Shown here one piece after another: positions 50,766-59,012 of a DNA stretch of 64,000 bases. Origin of the DNA: DASSFZ01 sp035283185. Lineage in GTDB: Bacteria; Chloroflexota; Anaerolineae; Fen-1058. A program made the position numbers and the translations under genes. The stretch lies in contig DATEUJ010000207.1 in the NCBI GenBank assembly GCA_035283185.1, positions 1-64,000 on the forward strand, read 5' to 3'. Positions within the stretch are counted from its first letter, which is position 1, and each line of letters opens with the position of its first letter. The notes under the pieces are model-generated. The model made no database searches, had not been told where the DNA came from, and worked only from the letters and a program-made list of their open reading frames with translations.

Positions 50766-52097
50766 CTCCGCGAACACCGTCCTCGCTTTCGCAAACAGCC
50801 CTGGCCCTTTCGCCTTCTCCTTCTTGCGGCCGATGGCTTCCAGCGGTGGGTAGAACGACGCGGCCAGTTTCACCAGCGCCTCGCCGACCGGCGGCATCGG
50901 CTTGAGCGTCACCGCCGGCTTGCCCTGGTTGATCGACATGCGGGCGTCGTCGGGCGCGTAGGGCAGCGTGCCCTGGATGGTGACCTTGCCGCCCAGGTAC
51001 TTCACCACTTCCTTCGGCGCGATGCCGAAGCGCTCGTCAAACTGGTTGAGTAGCAGCCGGAACTTCTGGAGCGTCCCGAAACTCTTTTCCAGCGCGGGCA
51101 GGATGCCCTTGATGTCGGCGAGCGCCGTTCTCTCTGGTGTAATCACCAGGAGCACCGTGTCGGCCTCCTGCAGCGCCGACCAGTGAATCGGCATGTTGAA
51201 GTCAGGGCCGACGTCGACGATGCGGAACTCATAGAAGCCCCTGGCCTCGCGCAGGATGTCGGCGAAGATGGTCATGGTGCGCTGTGGGTCTTCGACGAAC
51301 TCCGGCAGCCCGGCCATGTGCATCTTGGGGATGCCCGGCAGGATGTCGAGTTTCCCGCCGTAGCGGCGGACGTTGGCTTGCAGCGTCTGTGAGCGCACGA
51401 CGTAGTGGCCGCTGCGACTGCCATCGGCGATGACGCGTTCGAATAGCGAGAACATGTTGCGCGGTTCTTCGTCGATGTCCAGGCCGAACAGAATGTGCGA
51501 GTTGGCGCGGCTCACGTCGGCGTCGATCAGCAGGGCAGGGCGCATTGCCAGAATGCCCAACGCCGCGGAGAGATTGGCCGCCGTGGTCGTCTTGCCGACG
51601 CCGCCTTTGGGTGAGTACACGGCAATGGTCTGCTGCTGCCAGCCGCCGCGGTCGAGGATCGCCATCGCGTCCTGCGCGGTGACGGGCGTGAACGAGCGCG
51701 CCTCCCGCTCCTCGCGCGCCAGGCGCACGGCTTCGATGACCATCATGGGCAGGTTCATCACCTGCACCGAGTCGAGCGGCGTGGTGACAAACGCCTTCAT
51801 GCCGTGCCGCTGGTACTCGGCGGCGTACGCCGAGCCGGCAGGGATGAGGCCGACGCCCGCGATGGGGTGGCTTTCGTTGAGCAGCAGTTCCTGGATCAGC
51901 CCCGGATTCATGCCGGGCAGGGTGGGAGAGAACAGCACGCAGTCTGCGCCCAGCGAGCGCGCCTGGTCGGCCAGGTCCACCGCGCTCGACACCACCGAGA
52001 GCATCGCAATACCGGTGGCTTCGAGCTGCTGCCCGATGAGTTGCAGGTCGTTCCAGGCCGAGTGGCCGACGATGACGGAGAGTTGGTCGTTACTCAT
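50763..52097 (-). CDS. cpaE: CpaE/TadZ-type pilus localisation ATPase (444 aa)
   Basis: The start MSNDQLSVIVGHSAWNDLQL at 52097 has AAGGAG. Residues 1-130 form a receiver-like domain without the phospho-acceptor pattern. A MinD/ParA-type ATPase follows with deviant Walker A KGGVGKTT (164-171), LIDADVSRANSH and FRIVDVGPDFN. CpaE/TadZ positions the Tad secretion complex. It is the canonical member among three CpaE-like genes here. Confidence 0.85.
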   Translation of the reverse strand: MSNDQLSVIVGHSAWNDLQLIGQQLEATGIAMLSVVSSAVDLADQARSLGADCVLFSPTLPGMNPGLIQELLLNESHPIAGVGLIPAGSAYAAEYQRHGMKAFVTTPLDSVQVMNLPMMVIEAVRLAREEREARSFTPVTAQDAMAILDRGGWQQQTIAVYSPKGGVGKTTTAANLSAALGILAMRPALLIDADVSRANSHILFGLDIDEEPRNMFSLFERVIADGSRSGHYVVRSQTLQANVRRYGGKLDILPGIPKMHMAGLPEFVEDPQRTMTIFADILREARGFYEFRIVDVGPDFNMPIHWSALQEADTVLLVITPERTALADIKGILPALEKSFGTLQKFRLLLNQFDERFGIAPKEVVKYLGGKVTIQGTLPYAPDDARMSINQGKPAVTLKPMPPVGEALVKLAASFYPPLEAIGRKKEKAKGPGLFAKARTVFAE

Positions 52098-52111
52098 GCG
52101 TGGCTCCTTGC

Positions 52112-52197
52112 AGCTAAGGATGAAGGATGAGGGATGAGGGATGAAGATTTCCGCCCTCACTTCATCCTTCCGCCTTCATCCCTCATCCTTTCATCGA
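52112..52197. repeat. GGATGAAGGATGAGGGATGA word-repeat hairpin
   Basis: aaggatgaaggatgagggatg words (52115-52142) face cttcatccttccgccttcatccc words (52160-52193); arms of about 30 bases pair well. The right arm overlaps the 3' end of cpaB, encoding its last residues ERMRDEGGRMK. Confidence 0.7.
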
Positions 52198-53035
52198 AGA
52201 AACGCTCCTCGAAGTCCGACCACGTCACGCCAGTGGAGGCCTCGAAGGCGCCGGCTTCGACGTCGGGCCTGGTGACGGCGGGCAGGACTGCGACCTGCGC
52301 CTTGCCGTGCGCAAGCGCGAACGCGACCCACTCGGCGTCCTCGCGATGCACCACCACGTCCAGCGACTTGATTTCGCCTTCAATGTAGCGGGGTTCGTTT
52401 TCGAGTCCGGGCGCGCCGTAGTTGGGGTTCTCGCGCACTTCGCGATTCAGACGGTACACCACGCCGTTGGCGATCCACTTGGCGACCGGCAGTTGCAGCT
52501 CGGTGGTGTGCGTGACCGGCTCGCCTGGCGAGACCACCACGACCGGCTTCGGCCCCTCGACCGTCTCGGTGACGAGCGCCTGCGCCTGCACGTTGCCGGC
52601 GGCGAAGAACAGCGCGACTACGTCGCCGGGGAAGATGGACGGGATCTCGTCCTGCTCGACCGGCACGGAGACGATGACCTGACCAGGGTCATTGAGCGCG
52701 ACAGCCAGGCGCGACAGCCCTTCGACCTGCGCGCCGCTGGCGACCTGCTCGCGCAGCAGCGGCTGGCCGGAGTGCAGCGTCTCGACGGTCACGGCGCCTC
52801 CGACCAACAGGGCGTCCAGTTCGTCCGCCAGCACGTACTTCTCGGCGACCGCCGGCGAGACGCTCTGCGTGTCGATGAGGAACATGTCGGGCGTGAGCGC
52901 CGTGAAGGCGGGCACGCTGTTGGCGACGACCGCCACGTCGTAGGTGACCGGGGCGGTCAGCTGGCCGAGGAAAAGCACGGCGACGAACGCGCCAGCGGCC
53001 AGCAGAAGCCCGAGGAACAGTTGAATCTTGCGCAT
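52157..53035 (-). CDS. cpaB: Flp pilus assembly protein CpaB
   Basis: The start MRKIQLFLGLLLAAGAFVAV at 53035 follows AGGAGAACAAACATC. N-terminal membrane helix, then a SAF-type beta-clip domain (VPAFTALTPDMFLIDTQSVS...) and the CpaB/RcpC C-terminal region (QVIVSVPVEQDEIPSIFPGD). 292 residues. CpaB is an accessory of the secretin or outer assembly. The C-terminal dozen residues come from a word repeat. Confidence 0.8.
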   Translation of the reverse strand: MRKIQLFLGLLLAAGAFVAVLFLGQLTAPVTYDVAVVANSVPAFTALTPDMFLIDTQSVSPAVAEKYVLADELDALLVGGAVTVETLHSGQPLLREQVASGAQVEGLSRLAVALNDPGQVIVSVPVEQDEIPSIFPGDVVALFFAAGNVQAQALVTETVEGPKPVVVVSPGEPVTHTTELQLPVAKWIANGVVYRLNREVRENPNYGAPGLENEPRYIEGEIKSLDVVVHREDAEWVAFALAHGKAQVAVLPAVTRPDVEAGAFEASTGVTWSDFEERFFDERMRDEGGRMK

Positions 53036-53059
53036 GATGTTTGTTCTCCTGAATGTGCT

Positions 53060-53204
53060 TAATGCCTTGGAAGTTGGATGCTGGAGGTTGGATGTTGGAA
53101 GTTTGATGTTGGAGGCTAAAGCTCCCGCAGTGTAGCCAGGTGGGGATTGGGCGGTGCGTCCTCCAACTTCCAATCTCCAATCTCTAACTTCCAGCCACCA
53201 GCCT
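53060..53204. repeat. TTGGAGGTTGGATGTTGG word-repeat hairpin
   Basis: ggaagttggatgctggaggttgg words face ccaacttccaatctccaatctctaacttcc words across about 60 bases. It spans the whole cpaB 5' spacer and reaches into the end of the next gene. Confidence 0.65.
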
Positions 53205-53696
53205 CTAATCTCCAGGACCAAACAAGCGATCGGCCAGATCGGCGGCCGCCTCGCGAGTTCCCTCAATGACGATCGCGCCGGGGAAGCGCGCCAGCAGCCG
53301 GCGCTCGTGCCAGCGGGCGATGTCGTCGTCGGCCGTGACGATCACGACCGCTTCGGCCAGCTGCTCGACGCCGGGCGGCAGCTCGATCCCACCGTCGGTG
53401 ATGATGGGGCAGCGGTTGTCGATGTCGCGCAGCACGCTCACCGTTTTCTCCGTCGAGAGCGCGCAGTCCGGCGTCCACAACAGCGTGGCGCGCCGGCGCA
53501 CGATGTCGTCCACTCGCTCGTGCAGCGCGGCCGGCAGGGCGAAGGCCAGCTGCGACAGCGCCCACGTCGGCCGCTCCAGCCGCCCGGCCAGTCCCCCGTC
53601 GGCCAGGTCCGCGCCGATCGCGTCGCCCGCGCGTGCCAGTGCGGCGGCGACGCTGGTCGTGCCCACGCCGCCTTTTGCGCCAATGACCAGAATCAT
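53205..53696 (-). CDS. Small ParA/MinD-like P-loop ATPase (163 aa)
   Basis: MILVIGAKGGVGTTSVAAAL carries a deviant Walker A with Thr-Thr in place of Lys-Thr (GGVGTTS), then GADLADGG and CPIITDGG motifs. The size is about half of CpaE, so it is a minimal CpaE-like protein, second of three in the cluster. Starts directly at the end of the next upstream gene. Confidence 0.65.
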   Translation of the reverse strand: MILVIGAKGGVGTTSVAAALARAGDAIGADLADGGLAGRLERPTWALSQLAFALPAALHERVDDIVRRRATLLWTPDCALSTEKTVSVLRDIDNRCPIITDGGIELPPGVEQLAEAVVIVTADDDIARWHERRLLARFPGAIVIEGTREAAADLADRLFGPGD

Positions 53697-54733
53697 GCAG
53701 ATGCCTCCCTTCGACCTCGTTCTGCTCCGCTTCCCGCTCCACCCGCCCCCTGCAGGGGGTTCGGTCGGGGACTTTGCATGGCAGGCCCCGTGGGCCTGGG
53801 CAGCAGGCGGCTCAGCGAGAACGCCGGGCGCGACGGCCCCGCGATCAGCTCCAACCCGACCAGCCGCCGAATGGCGTCACCGGGCAGAGGATCGGTCAGC
53901 GTGACCCAGTCGGCGTTGAACGCGCCGCGTGCCCGGCCGCCGTCGACGATGATCGCCTCGAAACCACTTGCGGCGTCTTCGCTTGGCACGGACAGGAACA
54001 GTGTGATGCCGCCGCGCGTGACCGGTGTCTCGTTCTGTGCAGACGCTTCGCACGGCGAAGCGGCAGCCGAGGGAGGTTGCAGGCCGAGCATCAGGTGCAG
54101 GTCACCGCGACCGGTCGCGTCGAATAGCGCGACGCGCAGACCTGCGTCGGCGAGCGCCTGCGCCGCCTGCAGCGCGGCGGTGGACACGCCGGCGCCGCCG
54201 CGCGTGCCATAGAAACCAAGCCGGATGCGGGCTCTCACCAGGCCCGTGGGTAACGGGTGGGAAGCGGACAGGATAGGGAGGTGATCGGCAGATTGCAGAT
54301 GGCTGATAGCAAATGGCTGCGTCTCACTATTCGCCCTCTGCCATCGGCTATCGGCTGCCTGCGCCTCTCCCTGCAGCTCGCGCACGATGCGCCGCGCCAG
54401 CTTCGCCAGGTTCAGGTTGGTCCGATACATGCCCTTGACGCACACCACCGCCGCGATGGCGTTGCGCTCGACCTCCGTGGCCTGCTCGGGCAGCACCACG
54501 TAGACAGCGGCCTGGGCGAGCGTCAGGTGGCCGATCAGGTCGCGTACGCCCGCGAACAGGCGACCGTCGATGAGCAGTGCCTCCGGCCGTGCGGCCAACG
54601 CCGCCGGCAGGTCGGCCTTCTGCGTCACGTCTGGCAACAGCCGGAACGGCTCTTCCTGGAACACGCCACGCCATACGGCCGTCGCGTCAGGCGGGCCGGC
54701 CAGCAGCAGGGTGATGGGTCGATCGTTCGGCAT
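53693..54733 (-). CDS. CpaE/TadZ-like protein with degenerate P-loop (346 aa)
   Basis: N-terminal receiver-like domain (ITLLLAGPPDATAVWRGVFQ...), then a ParA-like region with GFYGTRGGAGVSTAAL lacking the usual lysines, and a Pro-rich tail. The stretch ADSRWQRANSETQPFAISHL and onward to SASHPLP is encoded by a GATGGCTGATAGC word repeat (54283-54362), so an intergenic-type repeat has entered the gene in frame. Likely inactive as ATPase and structural. Confidence 0.6.
   Translation of the reverse strand: MPNDRPITLLLAGPPDATAVWRGVFQEEPFRLLPDVTQKADLPAALAARPEALLIDGRLFAGVRDLIGHLTLAQAAVYVVLPEQATEVERNAIAAVVCVKGMYRTNLNLAKLARRIVRELQGEAQAADSRWQRANSETQPFAISHLQSADHLPILSASHPLPTGLVRARIRLGFYGTRGGAGVSTAALQAAQALADAGLRVALFDATGRGDLHLMLGLQPPSAAASPCEASAQNETPVTRGGITLFLSVPSEDAASGFEAIIVDGGRARGAFNADWVTLTDPLPGDAIRRLVGLELIAGPSRPAFSLSRLLPRPTGPAMQSPRPNPLQGAGGAGSGAERGRREASA
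54283..54362. repeat. GATGGCTGATAGC word repeat inside a CpaE-like gene
   Basis: cagattgcagatggctgatagc words facing ctctgccatcggctatcggctgcc; same family as 18546 and 42660 but within coding sequence, with frame kept. Confidence 0.6.
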
Positions 54734-54756
54734 GCTTCTCGTCCTTGCGTTTACTT

Positions 54757-54835
54757 TGTTATGTAGTCGGGTGCTTCGTCGTGAGGTGTTCGACCAGACG
54801 GCTCACGGACTACTCGACTGCCGGACTCCCTGCCG
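54757..54835. repeat. TAGTCGGGTGC...GACTACTCGACTGCC word repeat
   Basis: Member of the GTAGTC family; it overlaps the last codons of the next gene. Confidence 0.55.
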
Positions 54836-55046
54836 GCGGCCTCGATGTGTGCATCAGGATGGTGGTCACGTCGACCAGCGGCATGACCTTCCAGTCGCGG
54901 ACGCGATCCTCCGCGTCGAGCATCAGCACGAACGCGTCGCGCCTGGACGACGCCAGCAGGCGAAATAGCATTTCGGCCAGTTCCATAAAACCCGGCTCGG
55001 CGGGGTGCGATGATGGCGCGGCAGACGATGATGACAGAGCAGGCAT
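54810..55046 (-). CDS. Small hypothetical protein (78 aa)
   Basis: MPALSSSSAAPSSHPAEPGF then a helix-strand core (MELAEMLFRLLASSRRDAFV, LMLDAEDRVRDWKVMPLVDV). GGAGG lies ten bases before the ATG. It may be a small regulatory or chaperone-like protein; no family recognised. The last residues come from a word repeat. Confidence 0.5.
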   Translation of the reverse strand: MPALSSSSAAPSSHPAEPGFMELAEMLFRLLASSRRDAFVLMLDAEDRVRDWKVMPLVDVTTILMHTSRPPAGSPAVE

Positions 55047-55052
55047 GCAGGT

Positions 55053-55274
55053 TTATCCTCCGGGCGTTGGCATCGGTGTCGGCTGGCTGTCCCACCAGCC
55101 AGGCACAGGCGTTGCGATCGCAGTTGGCGTGAACACCACAAGCGGCGCCCAACGTGTAGGCGCGGGTGTCTTGACCGGGTTGACCGTCGTGGCCGCCACG
55201 GCCGCGATCAGCAGCGCGGCAAACAGAAGGATGAAGGATGAAAGATGAAGGATGAAGCGACGCCGCGAGTTCAT
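55053..55274 (-). CDS. Small exported or membrane protein (73 aa)
   Basis: MNSRRRFILHLSSFILLFAA: the hydrophobic segment itself is encoded by cttcatcctt words (55226-55260), followed by AALLIAAVAATTV and a Thr/Pro-rich tail. Probably a short anchored stalk peptide. AGAGG precedes the start. Function unknown. Confidence 0.45.
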   Translation of the reverse strand: MNSRRRFILHLSSFILLFAALLIAAVAATTVNPVKTPAPTRWAPLVVFTPTAIATPVPGWWDSQPTPMPTPGG

Positions 55275-55344
55275 CGCGTGAACCTCTGAAATGTGTTCTG
55301 TGGTGTAGGTTTCTTCTTCATCCCTCATCCCTCAGCCTTCATCC

Positions 55345-58300
55345 TTACAGGCGGATCGCTCCCAGCTTGCGCTCGATCTCCGCGTCGTCGGGCTCGACAG
55401 CCTCGACCGGCAGCGGCCGGAACAGCACTGGGCGTAGCTGGTGGCGGTCGCCGGCGTAGCCGAAGCGACCGAAGAACTGGCCGATGGCCATGTCTGACAG
55501 GAAGCGCCGCCAGGCCTCGTCGGTGAAGCCTTTTTCGGACTTCGCCAGCGCCGACAGGATCACGTCCTTGTCCTTCGGGTTCTTCAGGAAGCCAGTGACC
55601 AGGTTATTGCAGGAACTCACGATGTCCTGCGGGATCAGGTGCGGCGACTGGCTGATAGCGTGCAGCCAGATGCCATACTTGCGCGAGTCGCGGAACATGT
55701 TGCCGAATTGCTGCGCGGTGTACGCTGCGCCGCCCGTGTCATCCTCACCGCCACCGTCGGCGATGCCACCAAAAATCTTGTTGGCTTCCTCGAACACGAT
55801 CTGCGCGTACCCGCCGGCCGCGCCCGCTCGCACCCGGCGCGCTACCGCGTCGGTATACAGGTGCCAGCCGGCCCAGCCCAGGAGGAACGCCTTGCCGAAC
55901 TCGTCGAGGAAGGAACCACCTTCGATGATCGTCACGCCCCAGTCCCGGATCAGGTCTTCCATCTGGATCGCGTCGTCGCCTGGCGCGAACTGCAAGGCGG
56001 CCGCGCCCTGCACCAGCGCGTTCATGCGGAACAGGATGCCTTCCAGCACGCCGGTGAGCATCGTGTCGCGCGGCGGCACACGCTTGAGCTTGGCCTGGAT
56101 CTCGCGGTACAGGTCGGCCAGACCGATCAAGCGCGAGCGATGCACGGCCAGCGCCTGGCGCTGCTCGTGCGAGAGGTTTCCCAGCGGTGTGCCGGGCGCG
56201 GCGCCCGCGACCAGCGCCTCGTCGGGCTGCACGCGACCCAGGGCTGGGTCATACCGCACGTCGGGGTCGTCGATCAGCACGCCCGCGCGCAGGTACACTT
56301 TGCGCAGCGCCTCGAGCAGTTCCTGCTTCTGGCGCTTGACGCCCATGCGCGCGATCGCGCCGAAGATGTCGGCGAAGGCGCGCCACTGGGTTTCGGGCGG
56401 GATGTTGCGTCCGATCTGCAGCGGGTTCCAGCGCAGCGGGCGCGCCGCGTGCGGCCACAACTGCAGGATGTCGACGCGGCCCTTCAGGCCCGGCGCGTTG
56501 AGCAGTTGTCGCCAGCCCGCGCCCCAGTCGAGCACGACGGTCGGCATCTGCCAGCGGATCACCGTCTCGTACACCATGCGCGTCGCAGCGATCGACTTGC
56601 CGTAGCCGGTGTCGGCCGCGAACAGCGTGTGGAAATGGCGCGACGGGTCGAGTCTCACCAGCGCAGTGGTGAGATCCGCGGTCGAGGGTGAATACTGGTG
56701 GCCGAGCGTCGCGTCTCCGGGCATCTCTGGATAGAAGCCGACGCCGGGCGGGATCTGCTCGGTGACGGTCACGGCCGTGCCTTCCTCGAACAGGCCGGGC
56801 GCGGTCAGCGCCGCGACCTGGCCGGCGGTGAGCAAGGTGTTGTATTCGCCGTACAGCAGGCCGTCGAACAAATCGTGCCGCGCGACAAACGGCGTGGGGA
56901 TAAAGGCCAGCGCGTAGCCGCGCAGCACGGGCTCGTCGCCTGGTTGCGGCCGGATGGTGAGCACGGGCGTTGGGACACTGGGACCGTGGAACGCCTGCGG
57001 TACAAGCGCCTCGGCGGCCGTTGCGCCGCGATCGGAAGCCGTGATCAGGAACGCGTCGGTCATGAAGCCACCCTCGGCGCTGGCCTGGTTCACCACGCCC
57101 TCCAACCCGCGCAGCACTTCGGTCAGCCGGTCGGCCACGTCGTCTTCTGTCTGCCACGAGCGGCCGATCGAGACCGACGGCGCCAGCCCCGTCGAGAAGC
57201 CGCCGCCAGCGGCCCTCTGCCCGGCGCGCGAGGTGACAATGCCGACCATCTCGCCTTCCTGGTGCGAGCGGCCCCACTGCTGCGAGCGGGTGTCCGCACC
57301 GCCGACGGTGTCGGCATCGCCCCACGTCTCGGCGCGGGAGCGCGTGACGGCATGCGAGGTCATGTGCGATTCGGTGGTGACTTCGGAGGTGGCGCGGCCC
57401 TTCGTGTCGGCGGTGCCTTTGGTCGTGGTGTCGGCCGTGCCGCGGCTGACGGTGTCGGCGGCACCGTGCGACTCGGAGTGCGAGGACATGCCGCCCTGCG
57501 ACCAGGACGCGCCGGCGACGTGGCTCTCGCCGATCGTGTCAGCCTCGCCGGCCGACTCCATCGTGCTCACGCCGACGCTGCCCATCTGTGAGTGAACCTC
57601 GGACGCGCCCCAGCTCTCGCCGAGCATCTCGGCGCGGCCGATCGTCTCGGCGGCCGATTCGTTGTATCCCGCGCTGCCGCCAATCCCGAGCGGAGCGGCG
57701 CTCACCTGGCCGCTGACGCCCTGCGTGTGCGTGCCGGTGTGGCTGTCGGTGACGGCCTGGCTGCCGCCTTCCTGCGTGCCCCTCGCTACGCCAGCGCCCC
57801 AACTGGCCTGCGAGCCGTGACCCTCCATGCTGCTGTCGGTGTGCGCCTGGCTGACCGCGTGCGATTCCATCCCGCCGCGCGACCACGAGCTGCCGACACT
57901 GTCGGTCGAGGCGTGACTCTCGGTGCGGGCAACACTCTCGCTCTCGGTGTGCGACTGGCTTTCGCTGTCGGTGTGCGCCTCGCTCTCGGTGACGCCGTGA
58001 CTGACCGCCGTGCCGTGAGATTCACCCCAAGTTTCTGCTTCGCCGACACTGACGGCATGCGACTGGGTGTGCGCCCAGGAATCGGTGTGCGCCTCGCCCC
58101 AGCCTTCGCTCACGCCGTCGGCGGTCGAGTGCGCCTGCGACTCGGCGCCGGCGTGCCCGCCGCCCACGCCCTGCGCGATCGCCGCCAGGATCGGGATGCC
58201 GACGCTCATGCCGATGCTGATCGAGCCGCGCCGGCGCGAGGCGACGTTGCCGGCGACTTCAGCGACCTTGACCAGCGCGTCGGTCAGGCGCCGGCGCGAG

Positions 58301-58911
58301 AGGTGTCGCGCCGTGACCTGAAACACGAAATCCTCGCGCAGCTTGGCCAGGCCGCGGAACAGGAGCTCGTTCTGCTGCGCAGCCAGGTCGTCGTCGGATT
58401 GGTCGGCCAACGCCCCTTCGCGCCCCAGGCCACGCCGGCCCTGCCGCGGATCGGGATGGCCGAGGATAGCGACCAGGCGGTGCGCTTCATCGGCAATGAA
58501 GTCGAGATACCACTTCACCCAGCGCAGGTCGGGCGCGACGACCTTCGACTGCGGATAATTCGCCAGCGTCGCCTCGACGGCGGCCAGACTCCGCAGCGCC
58601 TCGCACGCGGCGTCCTCCGGCGTCGCCCCGTCGCCGCTTGCGCCGTAGAACTGCACGACGCCGACGTGCTCGGGCGAGTAGATGCCGGCAGCGGCGTACA
58701 GGAAATCGACGCCGGCGTTGTACATGCCGCGCACCGCAGCCCATTGCTTGCCCAGCACGTCCGGGTCCTCGCGCGCCTCGATCGGCACCGCGGCCAGCTC
58801 CCGCAGGGAGACGGCGTGGTAGTAGCGGCCGCGCATAGATTCGCTCAGGTAGAACCAGGCGTACAGCAGCCGGTCATCTTCTACTTGAAGTCCACGATCG
58901 AGGATGTTCAT
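55345..58911 (-). CDS. VirB4/HerA-type ATPase with Ser/His-rich insertion (1188 aa)
   Basis: Residues 1-235 form a helical domain. Residues about 250-545 are low-complexity Ser/His/Thr/Glu/Ala (SESQSHTESESVARTESHAS and similar), preceding a linker. The ATPase half has Walker A AADTGYGKSIAATR (Lys772), FxxLDWGAGWRQLL and Walker B IVFEEANKIF, plus a Gln-rich sensor (ISQSPHLIPQ). HerA/VirB4/TraC enzymes energise DNA or protein transport in conjugation. It is the largest gene of the block and lies next to the head promoter with one small membrane-protein gene before it. The insertion is unlike classical VirB4. Confidence 0.8.
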   Translation of the reverse strand: MNILDRGLQVEDDRLLYAWFYLSESMRGRYYHAVSLRELAAVPIEAREDPDVLGKQWAAVRGMYNAGVDFLYAAAGIYSPEHVGVVQFYGASGDGATPEDAACEALRSLAAVEATLANYPQSKVVAPDLRWVKWYLDFIADEAHRLVAILGHPDPRQGRRGLGREGALADQSDDDLAAQQNELLFRGLAKLREDFVFQVTARHLSRRRLTDALVKVAEVAGNVASRRRGSISIGMSVGIPILAAIAQGVGGGHAGAESQAHSTADGVSEGWGEAHTDSWAHTQSHAVSVGEAETWGESHGTAVSHGVTESEAHTDSESQSHTESESVARTESHASTDSVGSSWSRGGMESHAVSQAHTDSSMEGHGSQASWGAGVARGTQEGGSQAVTDSHTGTHTQGVSGQVSAAPLGIGGSAGYNESAAETIGRAEMLGESWGASEVHSQMGSVGVSTMESAGEADTIGESHVAGASWSQGGMSSHSESHGAADTVSRGTADTTTKGTADTKGRATSEVTTESHMTSHAVTRSRAETWGDADTVGGADTRSQQWGRSHQEGEMVGIVTSRAGQRAAGGGFSTGLAPSVSIGRSWQTEDDVADRLTEVLRGLEGVVNQASAEGGFMTDAFLITASDRGATAAEALVPQAFHGPSVPTPVLTIRPQPGDEPVLRGYALAFIPTPFVARHDLFDGLLYGEYNTLLTAGQVAALTAPGLFEEGTAVTVTEQIPPGVGFYPEMPGDATLGHQYSPSTADLTTALVRLDPSRHFHTLFAADTGYGKSIAATRMVYETVIRWQMPTVVLDWGAGWRQLLNAPGLKGRVDILQLWPHAARPLRWNPLQIGRNIPPETQWRAFADIFGAIARMGVKRQKQELLEALRKVYLRAGVLIDDPDVRYDPALGRVQPDEALVAGAAPGTPLGNLSHEQRQALAVHRSRLIGLADLYREIQAKLKRVPPRDTMLTGVLEGILFRMNALVQGAAALQFAPGDDAIQMEDLIRDWGVTIIEGGSFLDEFGKAFLLGWAGWHLYTDAVARRVRAGAAGGYAQIVFEEANKIFGGIADGGGEDDTGGAAYTAQQFGNMFRDSRKYGIWLHAISQSPHLIPQDIVSSCNNLVTGFLKNPKDKDVILSALAKSEKGFTDEAWRRFLSDMAIGQFFGRFGYAGDRHQLRPVLFRPLPVEAVEPDDAEIERKLGAIRL

Positions 58912-59011
58912 AGTCGGGTAGTCGATTAGTCGCGTGGTCGATTAGTCGCGTAGTCGAGCACTTCACAGCACCGTGCCGGATTACGTGACTAACTGACTAC
59001 ATGACCATATG
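58912..59011. repeat. GTAGTCGATTAGTCGCG word-repeat hairpin
   Basis: tagtcgggtagtcgattagtcgcgtggtc words (58913-58954) face tgactaactgactacatgacc words (58986-59008). Separates the ATPase from the 184-aa membrane-protein gene. Confidence 0.65.
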
Positions 59012-59012
59012 A

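Noticed and set aside
57592..58929. Long plus-strand frame opposite the VirB4/HerA gene
   Set aside because: Shadow of the Ser/His-rich coding region; composition artefact and no start signal.
49300..59011. Word-repeat spacers as CRISPR arrays
   Set aside because: Units are short, degenerate and inverted, without unique spacers of constant length; no cas1, cas2 or effector gene. The Cas4-like nuclease at 16939 is isolated.
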